Assembly (NCBI GenBank): GCA_024803745.1 | Contig: JANJXV010000030.1 | Coordinates: forward strand, 6,242,501-6,306,500 | DNA length: 64,000 bases | Source of the DNA: Megascapheus bottae | Lineage: Eukaryota > Chordata > Mammalia > Rodentia > Geomyidae | Direction: 5' to 3' | In this document: positions 1-23,346 of the stretch, piece after piece | Layout: every line of letters begins with the position of its first letter | How positions within the stretch are numbered: position 1 is the first letter of the stretch | The notes under the pieces: generated by a model | The model's input: the letters and a program-made list of their open reading frames with translations, nothing else | Databases searched by the model: none | Told to the model about the DNA's origin: nothing | Translations under genes and position numbers: made by a program

Positions 1-860
1 AGAAAGAAATGGAGAATGAGGATAAATGAGTGTTGTGAAGAAGGAAGGACAAAGGAAAAGGAGAGTGAAGGTGAGAGGAGAAAGAAGCAGTTATACTTAA
101 TGCCTGTCCCTGGCTGGAAGTCTGGGGAGTTTCTGCAGCACTATTCCTCACATAGTGAAGAGAGCTGTAGGGCCTCAGTTCCGGGGTTTAAGGAAGGAAT
201 TATAAATCATGAAACAGCATAGTCTGGGCTTGGAGGGAAATTCCTGCCTTCTCATAAAACCCTTTTGCTTGAGGAGCCCTTGCCAATGGATTATCAAGAG
301 ACATCACAGAAATGCTCCTCTCAGTCTTTGTGTGAACAGGACAGATGAGCTAGTGACAGTCACACAGACACCACCGATCATGTCCTGAAGCTCGGAGGCC
401 TCTCACCTCACAGCTCTCCTAAAGCTGCCAAAAGTTACTGCCATGTGACCAAGAGCGAAGAACACGCTCGTTCCTGTCTCTTCTGTTTTGATCTTGAAAT
501 TAATTACTATGTGAAAGGAATTGTTGTGTAAGGGTTAAGCAAAGCTAGATTCATACTCAGCCTATGTCTCCCGAAACAATAATGCCAACTCCGCAAATAG
601 CACTGACTAGAGAAAGAACACTGCCTCCCTCAGAGTCCACATAGAAGATGCCACTAGGTCAGGTGAATAAGGGGACTTGATTTCACCAAAAGAACTTTCT
701 GATAAAATAATATATAGCCAAAGACACTGGGATAGTTCTAAGAAATAGAAACTGTCCCCACTCTGCTACTTATTTGGAAGTAGTGGCTTCATGAGACCGT
801 AGCTACAGGCGACCATGTGGTGTGTAAGAAATTTTCTCTCTGCTTTTCTTCACTACTTAG
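1..860. other. Unique sequence, no gene recognised
   Basis: AT-moderate sequence downstream of ASB13. Short open frames show no family features. I see no repeat I can name. Confidence 0.5.
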
Positions 861-862
861 TG

Positions 863-863
<1 letters not shown>

Positions 864-914
<51 letters not shown>
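864..914. repeat. (GT)n microsatellite
   Basis: About 25 GT units with one GAG interruption at each end. It creates spurious Val-Cys / His-Thr open frames on both strands. Confidence 0.95.
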
Positions 915-916
<2 letters not shown>

Positions 917-1730
917 GTAAAGTGGAAGCAGCTCCCTCCCTTTTTACATGAAGCTATGGCAGGAAAAAACTTAACGAAAAGCCTGGGTTCGCTTGGAAAT
1001 ATACAATACACAAAAGAAACCCACTTCCAGGTGGTTTGTCTGTACTCATCCATACAACAAAGATTCACCGAACGGCAGTGGGCTCACACATTCAGCAATC
1101 ACTTTCCTTTGGCCTTTGGGACATCAGGAAGAAAATACTGTCTTCCACCTGGGTTAGGTAACCAGTGTTTGGTTTTCTGAGGGCACAAAGTATACGTAAT
1201 TACAGTGCTCAGTTACCAAGGATCAAATGCTTGGCTATCACCAGAAGCCTAAGAAGGAAGGGCAAAAAAACCCACAATAAGATCCTTAGGAGTTAATGTT
1301 TGCAAAGCACCTTTCTAGGGACTCAGACCTAAGAACTCTGGGTAGGAGCATTTTCTCCAGGCAACAGAGAGTGGAATTTACAATAGAAAATGGGTCTCTC
1401 CTGTGATCTAACACTCTAAACCCTGTCAGAGTAGAAGCCAGCGCCCTAAAACATGAGACTTCAAGGACTATGAACTAAACTAAGTCAAGAAAGGGAAAGG
1501 AAAGAGAATAGCACAGAAGAAAATGCAGTAGTGGGTTAGAACAGTAGTTTTTCGGTGTGCAGTTCCTCCTGATATGTCACCCCACCCCCATTTCCAGCAC
1601 CTCCTGGAACCTACTAGAAAAGCAAATTCTTGAACCTCACCTGAGAATTCACTAGAAATTCTGAGGATAGAATCCAGGGTTCTACATTTTGACAAGCACC
1701 CCCTATTACTCTGATACATGCTACATGTTT
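915..1730. other. Unique sequence, nothing recognised
   Basis: No gene, no SINE halves and no splice-flanked conserved frame seen. Confidence 0.45.
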
Positions 1731-1733
1731 TAA

Positions 1734-1874
1734 AAGGAAGGAAGGAAGGAAGGAAGGAAGGAAAGAAGGGAGGGAGGGAGCAGGGGAGGGAGGGAGGGAG
1801 GGAGGGAGGGAGGGAGGGAGGAAGGAAGGAAGGAAGGAAGGAAGGAAGGAAGGAAGGAAGGAAGGAAGGAAGGC
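1734..1874. repeat. (GGAA)n/(GGGA)n purine tract
   Basis: About 140 bp of pure purine: a GGAA block, a GGGA core and another GGAA block. It abuts the B1-Geo SINE that follows. The open frames through it are low-complexity. Confidence 0.95.
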
Positions 1875-1875
1875 A

Positions 1876-2125
1876 GGCTGAGAACCAGTGGCTTATGTCT
1901 GTAATCCTAGCTATAAAGGAGGCAGAGATTTGAGGATTGTGGTTCAAAGTCAGCCCGGGGCAGAAAAGTCCCCAGGAGATTCTTACCTCCAATTTATCAC
2001 TCAAAAACTGGAAGTTTTTGTGGCTGAAAGTGGTAGGCACTAACTTTGGACAACAGAGCTCAAGGACAGCACCCAGGCCCCGAGTTCAAGGCCCACAACT
2101 GACAAGAAACAAAAAACCAAAAAGA
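1876..2125 (+). mobile_element. B1-Geo dimeric SINE
   Basis: B1-like left half (tgtaatcctagct, gaggcagag) joined to a Geo right half ending GAGTTCAAGGCCC and an A-rich tail. Moderately diverged. Confidence 0.8.
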
Positions 2126-2128
2126 AAG

Positions 2129-2292
2129 GAGCTGGTCACTGGTGGCTCAGGCCTGTGATCCTAGCCACTCAGGAAGCGGAGATCTGAGGAGCACATTTCA
2201 AAGCCAACCCCAGGCAGGAAGGTCCATGCCATGCTTAACTCCAATTAACCAACCAGAAGTTGAAGTGGTCTAAAGAGCACTAGCCTTGAGAA
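2129..2292 (+). mobile_element. B1-Geo SINE, 3'-truncated
   Basis: The B1-like half is complete, but the Geo half stops after CACTAGCCTTGAG, where an ID element begins at once. Confidence 0.75.
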
Positions 2293-2405
2293 TGGGGCTG
2301 AGGATTCAGCTCAGTGGAAGAGCACTTGCCTGGCAAGTGGAAGGCCCTGAGTTCAGTCCTCAGCTCTGGGAGAGAGAGAGACAGAGAGACAGAGAGACAG
2401 AGAGA
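2293..2405 (+). mobile_element. ID element with GAGACA tail
   Basis: Reads like BC1/ID RNA: GCTCAGTGGAAGAGCACTTG as A-box region, then GAGTTCAGTCC as B-box region. It is followed by a GAGAGACA simple-repeat tail in place of poly(A). Confidence 0.75.
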
Positions 2406-2806
2406 CCTAAAACATGTTCCTCATGTGGTACTTTGAAAGGAAATGACCTTGTTTACCTGCCCCACCCAGTGTTTCCAATCCTAATAATAAAAGGGTCACA
2501 TAAACACAAGGATGGTTTTCACTCAATGACTTTTGTTGAGCAATAAGAATGTGAGGATCTGATACTTTGCTAAGATGTATACTTGATAGAGATATCCCAG
2601 TCATTGTTACAGTCAAGTTGCTAATACTAAAATGAAAGAGGCAGACCAATGCTTTTAAAAAATATTGTTATTATTACATGCAGGAACATTTTTTTAGAGC
2701 TTAGATCTAAGATTACAATGGAAAGGGAGTAAATCTTCTTCCCAGTAGAAGATGACTAATTATGTGAAATCCTTTAACTATGTGTTTTAAAATTTTAGAT
2801 ACACTG

Positions 2807-3020
2807 GCCGGGAGTTTGGCCTAGTGGTTAAAGTGCTTGCCTAGCATGCATGAAGACCCGGGTTCGATTCCTCGGTACCACATACATAGAAAAAAGCCGG
2901 AAGTGGTGCTGAGGCTCAAGTGGTAGAGCTCTAGCCTTGAGAAAGTCCAAGGACAGTGTTCAGGCCCTGAGCTCAAGCCCAGGACTGGCAAAATAAAATA
3001 AAATAAATTAAAATTTAGAT
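2807..3020 (+). mobile_element. IDL-Geo SINE with target-site duplication
   Basis: Full-length dimer with intact B box GGGTTCGATTCC and an AAAAT-repeat tail. Flanked by TTTAGATACA on both sides, so recently inserted. Confidence 0.9.
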
Positions 3021-3375
3021 ACAGAATGTTAGTCAAGCAAATCTAATCTGAATACAAGACTTGTTATATTTCACCTTGTGGTCTGTAAGGAAACGACAGA
3101 GTTTTATGACTACAAGAAGATACTGCAAAATATTTCCTCTTCCTGCCTTTTCCTGGCTGATGAGTCTCATTCTAGTTCAGGTCAAAGCTCTGACCCAACA
3201 CCTTGCATGATAAATGATCTTAACCACCTGAAAAATGAGTGAAGAGTTGAAGATTAATGCCCAATGTGTACTCCCAACCTCTTCTTCTAGTTTTATAGCT
3301 CCAAATAATTAGAAGGGAAAAAAAGGACGGTGAATTAATTTGACAACTGTAGAGACAGATAAAAAGCAAGCCTTA

Positions 3376-3584
3376 GGGTTGGGAGTTTGGCCTGGTAGTA
3401 GAGTGCTTGCCTAGCATGCATGAAGACCCAGGTTCAATTCCTTGGTACTGCATACATAGAAAAAAAAAAGCCAGAAGTGGTGCTGTGGCTCAAGTGGTAG
3501 CATGCTAGTAGCCTTGAGAATGCCCAAAGATAGTGCTCAGGCCCTGAGTTCAAGGGCCAGGACTGGCAAAAAGAAAAGAAAGGA
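3376..3584 (+). mobile_element. IDL-Geo SINE with target-site duplication
   Basis: Full-length. The direct repeat AAAAGCAAGCC lies at about 3362 and 3585. Confidence 0.85.
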
Positions 3585-3655
3585 AAAGCAAGCCCTAAAG
3601 AGTCCTCTAATAGCCCTTTACATTGGAAATGACTTTGCACTCATTTACAAATACA

Positions 3656-3700
3656 GTATATACAGTATATATATATGTATGTATATATACACATATATAG
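3656..3700. repeat. TA/TATG-rich simple repeat
   Basis: Short run of TATATATATG- and TACACA-type repeats. Confidence 0.7.
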
Positions 3701-3719
3701 CCTACAGAACTTTGTAAGA

Positions 3720-4170
3720 GCTGAGAGCTAATACTGGAGAAACACTTCTAGTAGCGGGGGTACGCAGCCTGAGCTTTACTCATTATGACCCGTATATAGC
3801 CCCTGAGTGATGGATACACTTGAATGTAGGTAGGCCTTCAAAAGTGCCGACAAAGTACCTCAGATAGGGAGCTTAGATAGTAGGGTGTCTGCTAAGTGGC
3901 CACTCCAGGTCCTATGTCACTGAGACCTCATACTTCTGCACCATGCCACCCACACATACAGAAACCAAGAGCCATGCTCCTTGACATCTGCCCTGACCAT
4001 TCCACAGAGAGAAGTCAATAAAAAGCAGAACACTGAACGATTATGCCTATGCTGGGGTGACAGCATCCGTTCCAGAGAAATAGCACAGGGTCACATCCAC
4101 AACAGTGACCCGGAACCCTGGCTTCCTGAGGCCAGGTGAGAGCTCAGTCTGCCCGGCCCCTGCCTGCAGC
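3720..4170 (-). other. ASB13: ASB13 3' UTR (proximal part)
   Basis: Unique sequence directly after the ASB13 stop codon, free of recognisable SINEs. I could not find a convincing AATAAA on the minus strand here, so the transcript end is undefined. It may extend into the SINE-bearing sequence below 3600. Confidence 0.5.
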
Positions 4171-17123
<12,953 letters not shown>

Positions 17124-17230
17124 GCGGGTGGCCGGGACGCCCGGCGGCCGGCTCGGCGGCTCCGGGACTCCGGGCCCGGCGGGGCCGCCTCTGGGCGGGG
17201 CCTGCGCGGCGGCGGGGCGGCGGCGGGGCG

Positions 17231-17249
17231 CCGGGAGTTGTAGTTCCCG
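17231..17249 (-). promoter_or_regulatory. ZNF143-like near-palindromic motif in the ASB13 promoter
   Basis: On the minus strand it reads CGGGAACTACAACTCCCGG. ACTACAACTCCC is one base from the ZNF143/Staf core ACTACAATTCCC. It sits about 110 bp upstream of the ASB13 ATG inside the CpG island. The symmetry GGGA...TCCC is also visible. Confidence 0.5.
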
Positions 17250-17339
17250 CCGTCCCCGCGCCGTGGCTCGGGCCCGGCTGCCCCCTGGCGCGGCTCCTCG
17301 GTCCCCACTCCGCCTCCGCAGGTGCACGACTGGGCGAGG

Positions 17340-17770
17340 GCTGTGTGCATGGAACCTGTGCGCATCTGCACATCGTCTAGGCAGGGGCATCCGTGTGCCC
17401 GGTGGGCCATGGGTGTGTCCTGGTGAAGATGTGCCGCCACCTCTCCCGAGCTTCGCACCGATCACGCTCAGGGACGGCAGAATCTCTTTCAGGGATCTCT
17501 GATAGTCAATCACAAGGCTTTTAAATCCGGCACCGCTGGCCAATAACACCTATTCTGGGCGCAGTCTTCTTCTACATTGATCTTTAAGGGACACTCAGGT
17601 CCAAACTATGGCAAGCAATGAGCTATACAGGCTGTCGTGGTGTGTGACTCCATCTCGAGAGGCACGAGGAGTCCTGGTCTGATATTTGAGGCATTCATGA
17701 CCTGTCATCATCCAGGGAACACAGCCAAGCACGCAGAGATAATCACTGCAATTACCCCCCTGGAAGCTGG
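17340..17770. other. Upstream flank of ASB13, nothing recognised
   Basis: Sequence returns to average composition. No exon, SINE or clear motif. Confidence 0.4.
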
Positions 17771-17774
17771 GCCC

Positions 17775-17985
17775 TGGTGGGTCGTGGAGGCACACCATTG
17801 GAAAGATCTTGGTTCCCAGCCAATCCAGGCAGGAAGGCCCAGGAGATCCAAATCTCTTAAGTAACCACCAAAACAGCCATTAGTGAAACTGTGGCATAAG
17901 TGGTAGGGTGCTAATCTTGAGCAAAAAAAAAAAAAGCTCAGCGACAGCACCCAGGCTTGGACTTCAAGCCACAAACGATGTAAAC
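17775..17985 (+). mobile_element. B1-Geo SINE, diverged
   Basis: AAACTGTGGCATAAGTGGTA and GACAGCACCCAGGC mark the Geo half. The B1 half is eroded. A(13) interrupts the middle. Confidence 0.65.
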
Positions 17986-18670
17986 ATACAGACACAGACA
18001 CACACATCCCCTTTAGACACCTGAGAGAAGACTTTATTCAGTTTTCCTGTTTGGCACATATAAAACATAAATGGATACTGGAAACAAGCTGTTGACTTTA
18101 CCATGAACTTGATTAGGGGAACTGCACGTGCTGTTTTAGTATGACTTTACTGCTATTGCATAGCTACTGGTGTGATGATGTGTTCTCCACCTCTAACCAT
18201 TTATGACGTGCCAGAGCCAGCCGGCAGCGAACCGGGAATCCTGACCTTGGGGGTGAAGACTGGGAAAAGAAGAAGAAGACAAGAAAAAGATGGGGTCGGG
18301 AGGACTACACCCCAAGTCAGCAGCCCAAGACTCCAGCCTAAGGCCTTGAGCTTAAGACTGTAGTGCCCTTAAATACTTTTCTTAACACCAGGAAACTTCC
18401 AGGGGTTACATTCATACAAAACAGCAATCAAGTCTCAAATAGGTTAAATGAGAAGTGGTTGACATAGCCCAAAGTCATAGTGATAACAGCTTACTTCCTT
18501 GTGTACTCATTTGTGCAGGTCCAAGGTCACGGAGCCCATACTCAGTCCCCAACAATGAATGCCAGCTGGGGTGTCCTTCAGGGAGCAGGAATAACTATCA
18601 GTGACATGCTCTGTGTTATATCAGGCCTGTATCACCATTCTGACTTTGTGGCATACAGAACATACACATC

Positions 18671-18884
18671 TTTTTTCTTCTTCTTCTTGTTTTATTGTTG
18701 GTCTTGGGGTTTAAACTCGGGGTCTAGCACTTCATCACTTTGAGCCACAGATCCACTTGTGGTTTGGGGGTGGTTAACTGTAGATAAGAGTTTCCACAGA
18801 CTTTGCTTGCCTTGGCTGGCTTCAAACCACTATCTTCAGACCTCAGCCTCCTGTGTAGCTAGCATGAGCCACCAGCGTCCAGCA
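18671..18884 (-). mobile_element. B1-Geo SINE
   Basis: Reverse. TTTGAGCCACAGATCCACTT (Geo) to CATGAGCCACCAGCGTCCAG (B1). Confidence 0.8.
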
Positions 18885-19104
18885 ACTACAGAAATCTTAA
18901 CTGCCTCTCCTTGAAGTGGTTTATCACTCTAGTCCATTGTTATGATAGTATAATGTCTATTGGTTCTGATAAACTGAGTGTACATACACGTTTAGTAAGA
19001 CATGTGTATAACAGAGAGTAGGAAATAAATTCCACCCCCCAAAATCAGATACCCATCACCTCAGGGAAACATCTCAGATGCCTCTTCCAAAGTGAAAAGG
19101 AAAG

Positions 19105-19200
19105 GGCTGGGGATGGAGCTCAGCAGTTGAGCACTTGTTTATCATGCCTGAGGCCCTGAATTCAATGCCCAAGTACCACAAAGAAAAGAAAAACAAAAAG
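19105..19200 (+). mobile_element. ID element
   Basis: GGGCTGGGGATGGAGCTCAG start, GAGGCCCTGAATTCAATGCC B-box region and an AAAGAAAAGAAAAAC tail. Confidence 0.75.
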
Positions 19201-19326
19201 AAAACCAAAGCAAAAGGAAAATTATTGACCCCTACAGCCACTAAGAAACACGATGCTGAATAGGCTTCCTTCCGTTTTTTGTTGCAACAAATCTCCCACT
19301 TCCTAATAGAAGCATAAACTGACTCA

Positions 19327-19556
19327 TTTTTTTGTGTGTGTGTGCCAGTCTGGGTCTTGAACTCAGGGCCTGGGGACTGTCCCTAAGCTTCTTTTTCTCA
19401 AGGTTAACAATCTATCACTTGAGCCACAGCACCACTTCTAGCTTTTTTCTGTTTAAGTGTTACTGAGGAATCAAACGCAGGGCTTCATGTATGCTAGGCA
19501 AGTACTCTACCACTAGGCCACATTCTGTCACTAGGCCAAACTCCAGGCCCTCAGTT
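19327..19556 (-). mobile_element. IDL-Geo SINE
   Basis: Reverse dimer. The left end holds a short local duplication of CACTAGGCCA. Confidence 0.85.
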
Positions 19557-19589
19557 CATCTTTAATTTCAGCTTCTTAGAAACCCTGGG

Positions 19590-19590
19590 A

Positions 19591-19630
<40 letters not shown>

Positions 19631-19655
19631 CGCGCGTGAGTGCGTGCGTGTGTGT
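19590..19655. repeat. (TG)n-(CG)n alternating tract
   Basis: About 26 bp of TG followed by GCGCGCGCGCGCGCG and GTGCGTGCG. Strict purine-pyrimidine alternation favours Z-DNA. Confidence 0.9.
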
Positions 19656-19791
19656 ACCTCCTTGTTAAAGGGTACTGACTTCTGCTCCTAAGCCATGTAT
19701 GAAGTTGGAGATTAAATGGATAAAACTAAGAATTTCCCTCTAACCATTGCTTTGGGTGCATACGTTTGTTTGTTGCTATCTCGTCCCCACC

Positions 19792-20040
19792 CTTTTTTTT
19801 TTTTTTTTTTTTTTTTGCTAGTTCTGGCGCTTAAACCCTAGCCTGAGTGCTGTCCCTGATCTTCTTTTGCTCAGGGCTATTCTACCATTTGAGCTACAGT
19901 ACCATTTCTACACTTTTTCTGAGTAGTTTATTGGAGATAAGAGTCTCATGGACTTTTCACCGTGGTTGGCTTTGAACCACAATCCTCAGCTCTCAGCCAC
20001 TTGAGTAGTGAGGAGTATAGGCATGAGCTGCCACTGCACA
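19792..20040 (-). mobile_element. B1-Geo SINE
   Basis: T(24) reverse tail, Geo half, then GGAGATAAGAGTCTCATGGA and the B1 half. Confidence 0.85.
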
Positions 20041-20132
20041 ACTTTTGTCCATAAGTTTAATACGTTATGATTTAATTTACATCCTGTACCAAACGTTTTC
20101 TAATGTCTCATCTCTGACTTGCGGCTTATTAT

Positions 20133-20338
20133 TATTATTATTATTATTTTTTTGCCAGTCCTGGGCTTGGGCTCAGGGCTTGAGCACTGTCCTTGGACTT
20201 TCTCAAGGCTAGAGCTCTACCACTTGAGCCTCAGCACCACTTCCAGCTTTTTGCTATGTATGTGGGGTACCGACGAATTGAACCCCGGTCTTCATGCATG
20301 CTAGGCAAGCACTCTACCACTAGGCCAAACTCCCGGCC
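20133..20338 (-). mobile_element. IDL-Geo SINE with target-site duplication
   Basis: Full-length, reverse. CGGCTTATTATT flanks both sides. Confidence 0.9.
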
Positions 20339-20478
20339 CCGGCTTATTATTTTCTAACAACAAAAAACATGCTTTCATTTCCTGGAATTTATTTTGGTAA
20401 ACAGTATTTTAAATATTCACAGAACTTACGCAGTTGAAGTCCAAATATTTGGGAATTCATAAGATATTTGGTCATTGA

Positions 20479-21821
20479 CACACTGAAAACTTTACAGGAA
20501 GGAATAGGAGATACACTAGGCCTCCTTGGCACAGGTTGAAACTTTCTTAATAAGGACCAAGAATCACAACAAATCAGAGAAAGGCTGGATAAGTGGGACT
20601 GCATTAAACTGCAGAGCTTTTGTATGGCAAAGGACATAGCTAGTAAATTAATTAGGAAGCCTACAGAGTGGGAGAAGATCTTCACCAACCAAACAACGGA
20701 CAAAGGCCTCATATCTAAAATATATCAACAACTCAAAAAATTGAATCACTCCAAAACTAATCTCCAAAGTAACAACCATCCCATTAAAAGATGGGCCAAA
20801 GACTTAAAGAGACTCTTCTCTGAAGAAGAAACAAAAATGGCCTATAGACACATGAAGAAATGCTCAACATCTCTGGTCATAAAAGAAATGCAAATCAAAA
20901 CAACTCTAAGATTTCCACCTCACTCCAGTTAGAATGGCCAGGATCAGGAAAACGAATAAAAACAGATGCTGGAGGGGATGTAGCCAGGAGGGATCACTAC
21001 TACACTGTTGGTGGGAGTGCAAACTCATTCAACCACTATGGAAAGCAGTATGGCAGTGCCTCAAAAGGCTAAACATAGAACTCCCCTAAGACCCAGCAAT
21101 CCCACTACTTGGCATTTACCCAACCATCCAGAATCTAGGGCATACTAAATCCACTAGCACAACAATGTTCATTGCAGCACTATTCATCATAGCAAAGATA
21201 TGGAACCAACCTAGATGTCCCTCAGTTGATGAGTGGATCAACAAGTTGTGGTATTTGTACACAATGGAATTCTATGCTGCTGTCAGAAAGAATGACATCG
21301 CCCCATTTGTTAGGAAATGGAAAGACTTAGAAAAAATCATATTAAGTGAAGTAAGCCAGACTCAAAGGAACTTAGGCTCAATGGTTTCCCTTATTTGTCA
21401 TAATCAGTAGAAACTTTGGGCTCTACTAGCAGAGATCTGCAATAGAGCAAAATCTTGATACATAAGGCCATATAGTATGAAGCTAATTGAAAGGACCTCC
21501 AGGATATTGAAACAAAAGCCATATAAGGAATGATTGTTGTCCTTAATGTACTATGTTATCTCTCATCTCCTTTGCTGTCCCTTGGGTATCTCATATTGTT
21601 ACAGTATCTCACTTTGTTATCTGATATATTGAATTTATTTGTATTTGGTTATTTGAAATTTGATAGGGAAGGGGGGAAAACCAAGACGGGGGTGGGGGTG
21701 TGGGGGGGTAATGGGTACCAAGACATGTGAAAGGGTATCAATGTACGTGAATTAATGCACCTTCTATCTGGCAAATATCATGTAACCCTTTTATTAATTA
21801 CAATAAAAATATATTAAAAAA
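20479..21821 (+). mobile_element. L1 LINE, 5'-truncated, with 18-bp target-site duplication
   Basis: Carries the C-terminal part of ORF2, broken into several frames, then the 3' UTR and a short AATAAAAATATATT-type tail. The direct repeat AAGATATTTGGTCATTGA is exact at 20461-20478 and 21822-21839. Typical target-primed insertion; not expected to be active. Confidence 0.92.
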
Positions 21822-22024
21822 GATATTTGGTCATTGATTTCTAAAATAATAAAGAACACACAAACACTCATTAACAGAATGTATGTGTGTCTGTAGGGTT
21901 ATTAACCGAAATTCCTATAACTTCTTCCACTTGGCCACACTCCCAGCCCTGGAGACCACTTTTTAGTGCCAGAAAAGAAGCTCAGGTCCCCAGGGAGAAG
22001 AGACTCAGAGGGTTTGGTTGGTTT

Positions 22025-22156
22025 CCGTTAGTCGTGGGACCTGAACTCAGGGCCCTGGGCCCTGTCCCTGAGCTCTTCTGCTCAAGGCTGGTGCTGTACC
22101 ATTTGAGCCACAGCTCCACTTCCAGTTTTCTGGTGGTTCACTGGGGTCTCATGTTG
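22025..22156 (-). mobile_element. B1-Geo SINE, Geo half (split by insertion)
   Basis: GACCTGAACTCAGGGCCCTG to TTCTGGTGGTTCACTGGGG. It stops abruptly at GTCTCATG; the other half resumes at 23258. Confidence 0.8.
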
Positions 22157-22159
22157 TAC

Positions 22160-22600
22160 TCGAACTCCTGGGACCCCAAAAGAACTACCAGAGGCCGAGG
22201 CCAAAGCAAAGGGGCAAGGGTCGTTTATTACGAGTTGGAACCCAGACCTCAGCGCACTCGTTCGTTGCCAGTGACTGAGAGGTCCTGAGCAAAGATTTTA
22301 CACAGCTTTTATAATCATGTACAAACAAGTTACAGCTACAGGCTCATGACTGGATAACATTTAGTTTGACATTTAGTTTGATTCATGAGTATATTTCTGA
22401 TTGTTTTGGGTGTAGATGACTAACAGCTGGGTCCTGGTGACCGCTGGACCCTGTAAACGGGCCAGTTACTGGAATTCATGTACATTGTGTTCCTGGAATA
22501 GATGTTTACCATAACCACTGGACCCTAAAGTCTTCACTTTCCAGAACAAAGTGGGCCTAGAGGGGTTTTCTTAGCTTGCCCTGTAATGCCCAGAAACTTG
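22160..22600 (-). mobile_element. LTR-like segment 1
   Basis: Non-SINE block. GTCGTTTATTACGAG is AATAAA on the minus strand near one end, followed by a GC-rich part, as in a retroviral LTR read in reverse. No retroviral coding sequence is seen. The family is not identified. Confidence 0.4.
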
Positions 22601-23257
22601 AAGACCCCCCCACCCCCCGCAGATCACTAGAGAGGGAAGATCAATGCAAATTACAATGAGTCGTTTATTGACCAGCTCAAGCACAGGTCTCTGCACACTG
22701 ATAGTCGAGTGCAGACCAGAGGCCACGAGCACAAAATTACAGCACCTTTAATACATTCTTTGGTAGGGGGAAGGTCCCAGCAAGCATTGGCAACAAATTA
22801 AGATGCCACACGGGAAATTCATACCACGATTCCATTATTCCATTAAATGACTGGCGCAATACAAAGCGGGAGGAGGGTCCTGACTAGTCATTTAGCAAGC
22901 TGTCGAGCTTTGAACTGATTGGCTAATGGGTGAAGGGAAAGACCCAATATGGGGTCAGTGGAGAAAAACTCGACAGGGGCCAGACTCGGACAGGCTAACA
23001 GGCTTGTGCCTAGTTCGCTGGCCCTCGCAAGTCCGGCCTTGTAACTCATGCTCCACATCCGGGAGTGTCTGGGGCCCGGAGCAGTGTGTGGTTGTAGATT
23101 AGCCACAGGAACAGCAGTTACATTCCTCAGGGTTTTAGCAAGCAGGTAGACAGAAGCAGAAAGGCAAGTTAAGAAAATACAATTATAAAAATACACAGGT
23201 TTATAGAAAATATATAGATATTTTCTACGCTCCTCAGCCCATTCCTCTTCCTCACTC
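22601..23257 (-). mobile_element. LTR-like segment 2
   Basis: Starts with the same layout as segment 1: a C-rich start, AGTCGTTTATTGACCAG, then a stretch with GCACACTGATAG and CACGAGCACAAAATTACA. Probably a second LTR or an internal remnant. No coding frame. Confidence 0.35.
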
Positions 23258-23338
23258 ACAGACTCTCCTGCCAGGCCTGGCTTTGAACTGTGATCCTCAG
23301 ACCTCTGCCATCTGAGCAGCTGGGGTGTGAGCGACCGA
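23258..23338 (-). mobile_element. B1-Geo SINE, B1 half (other side of the insertion)
   Basis: CAGACTCTCCTGCCAGGCCTGGC to GGGGTGTGAGCGACC continues exactly where the fragment ending at 22156 stopped. Confidence 0.75.
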
Positions 23339-23346
23339 CCCTGGCA

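Noticed and set aside
815..1180. 121-codon frame with a Cys-Val repeat
   Set aside because: Generated by the (GT)n microsatellite. No conserved feature.
2807..2880. Possible tRNA gene from A and B boxes
   Set aside because: The B-box match belongs to the ID-like half of a SINE. No cloverleaf can be completed, and the same sequence recurs dozens of times.
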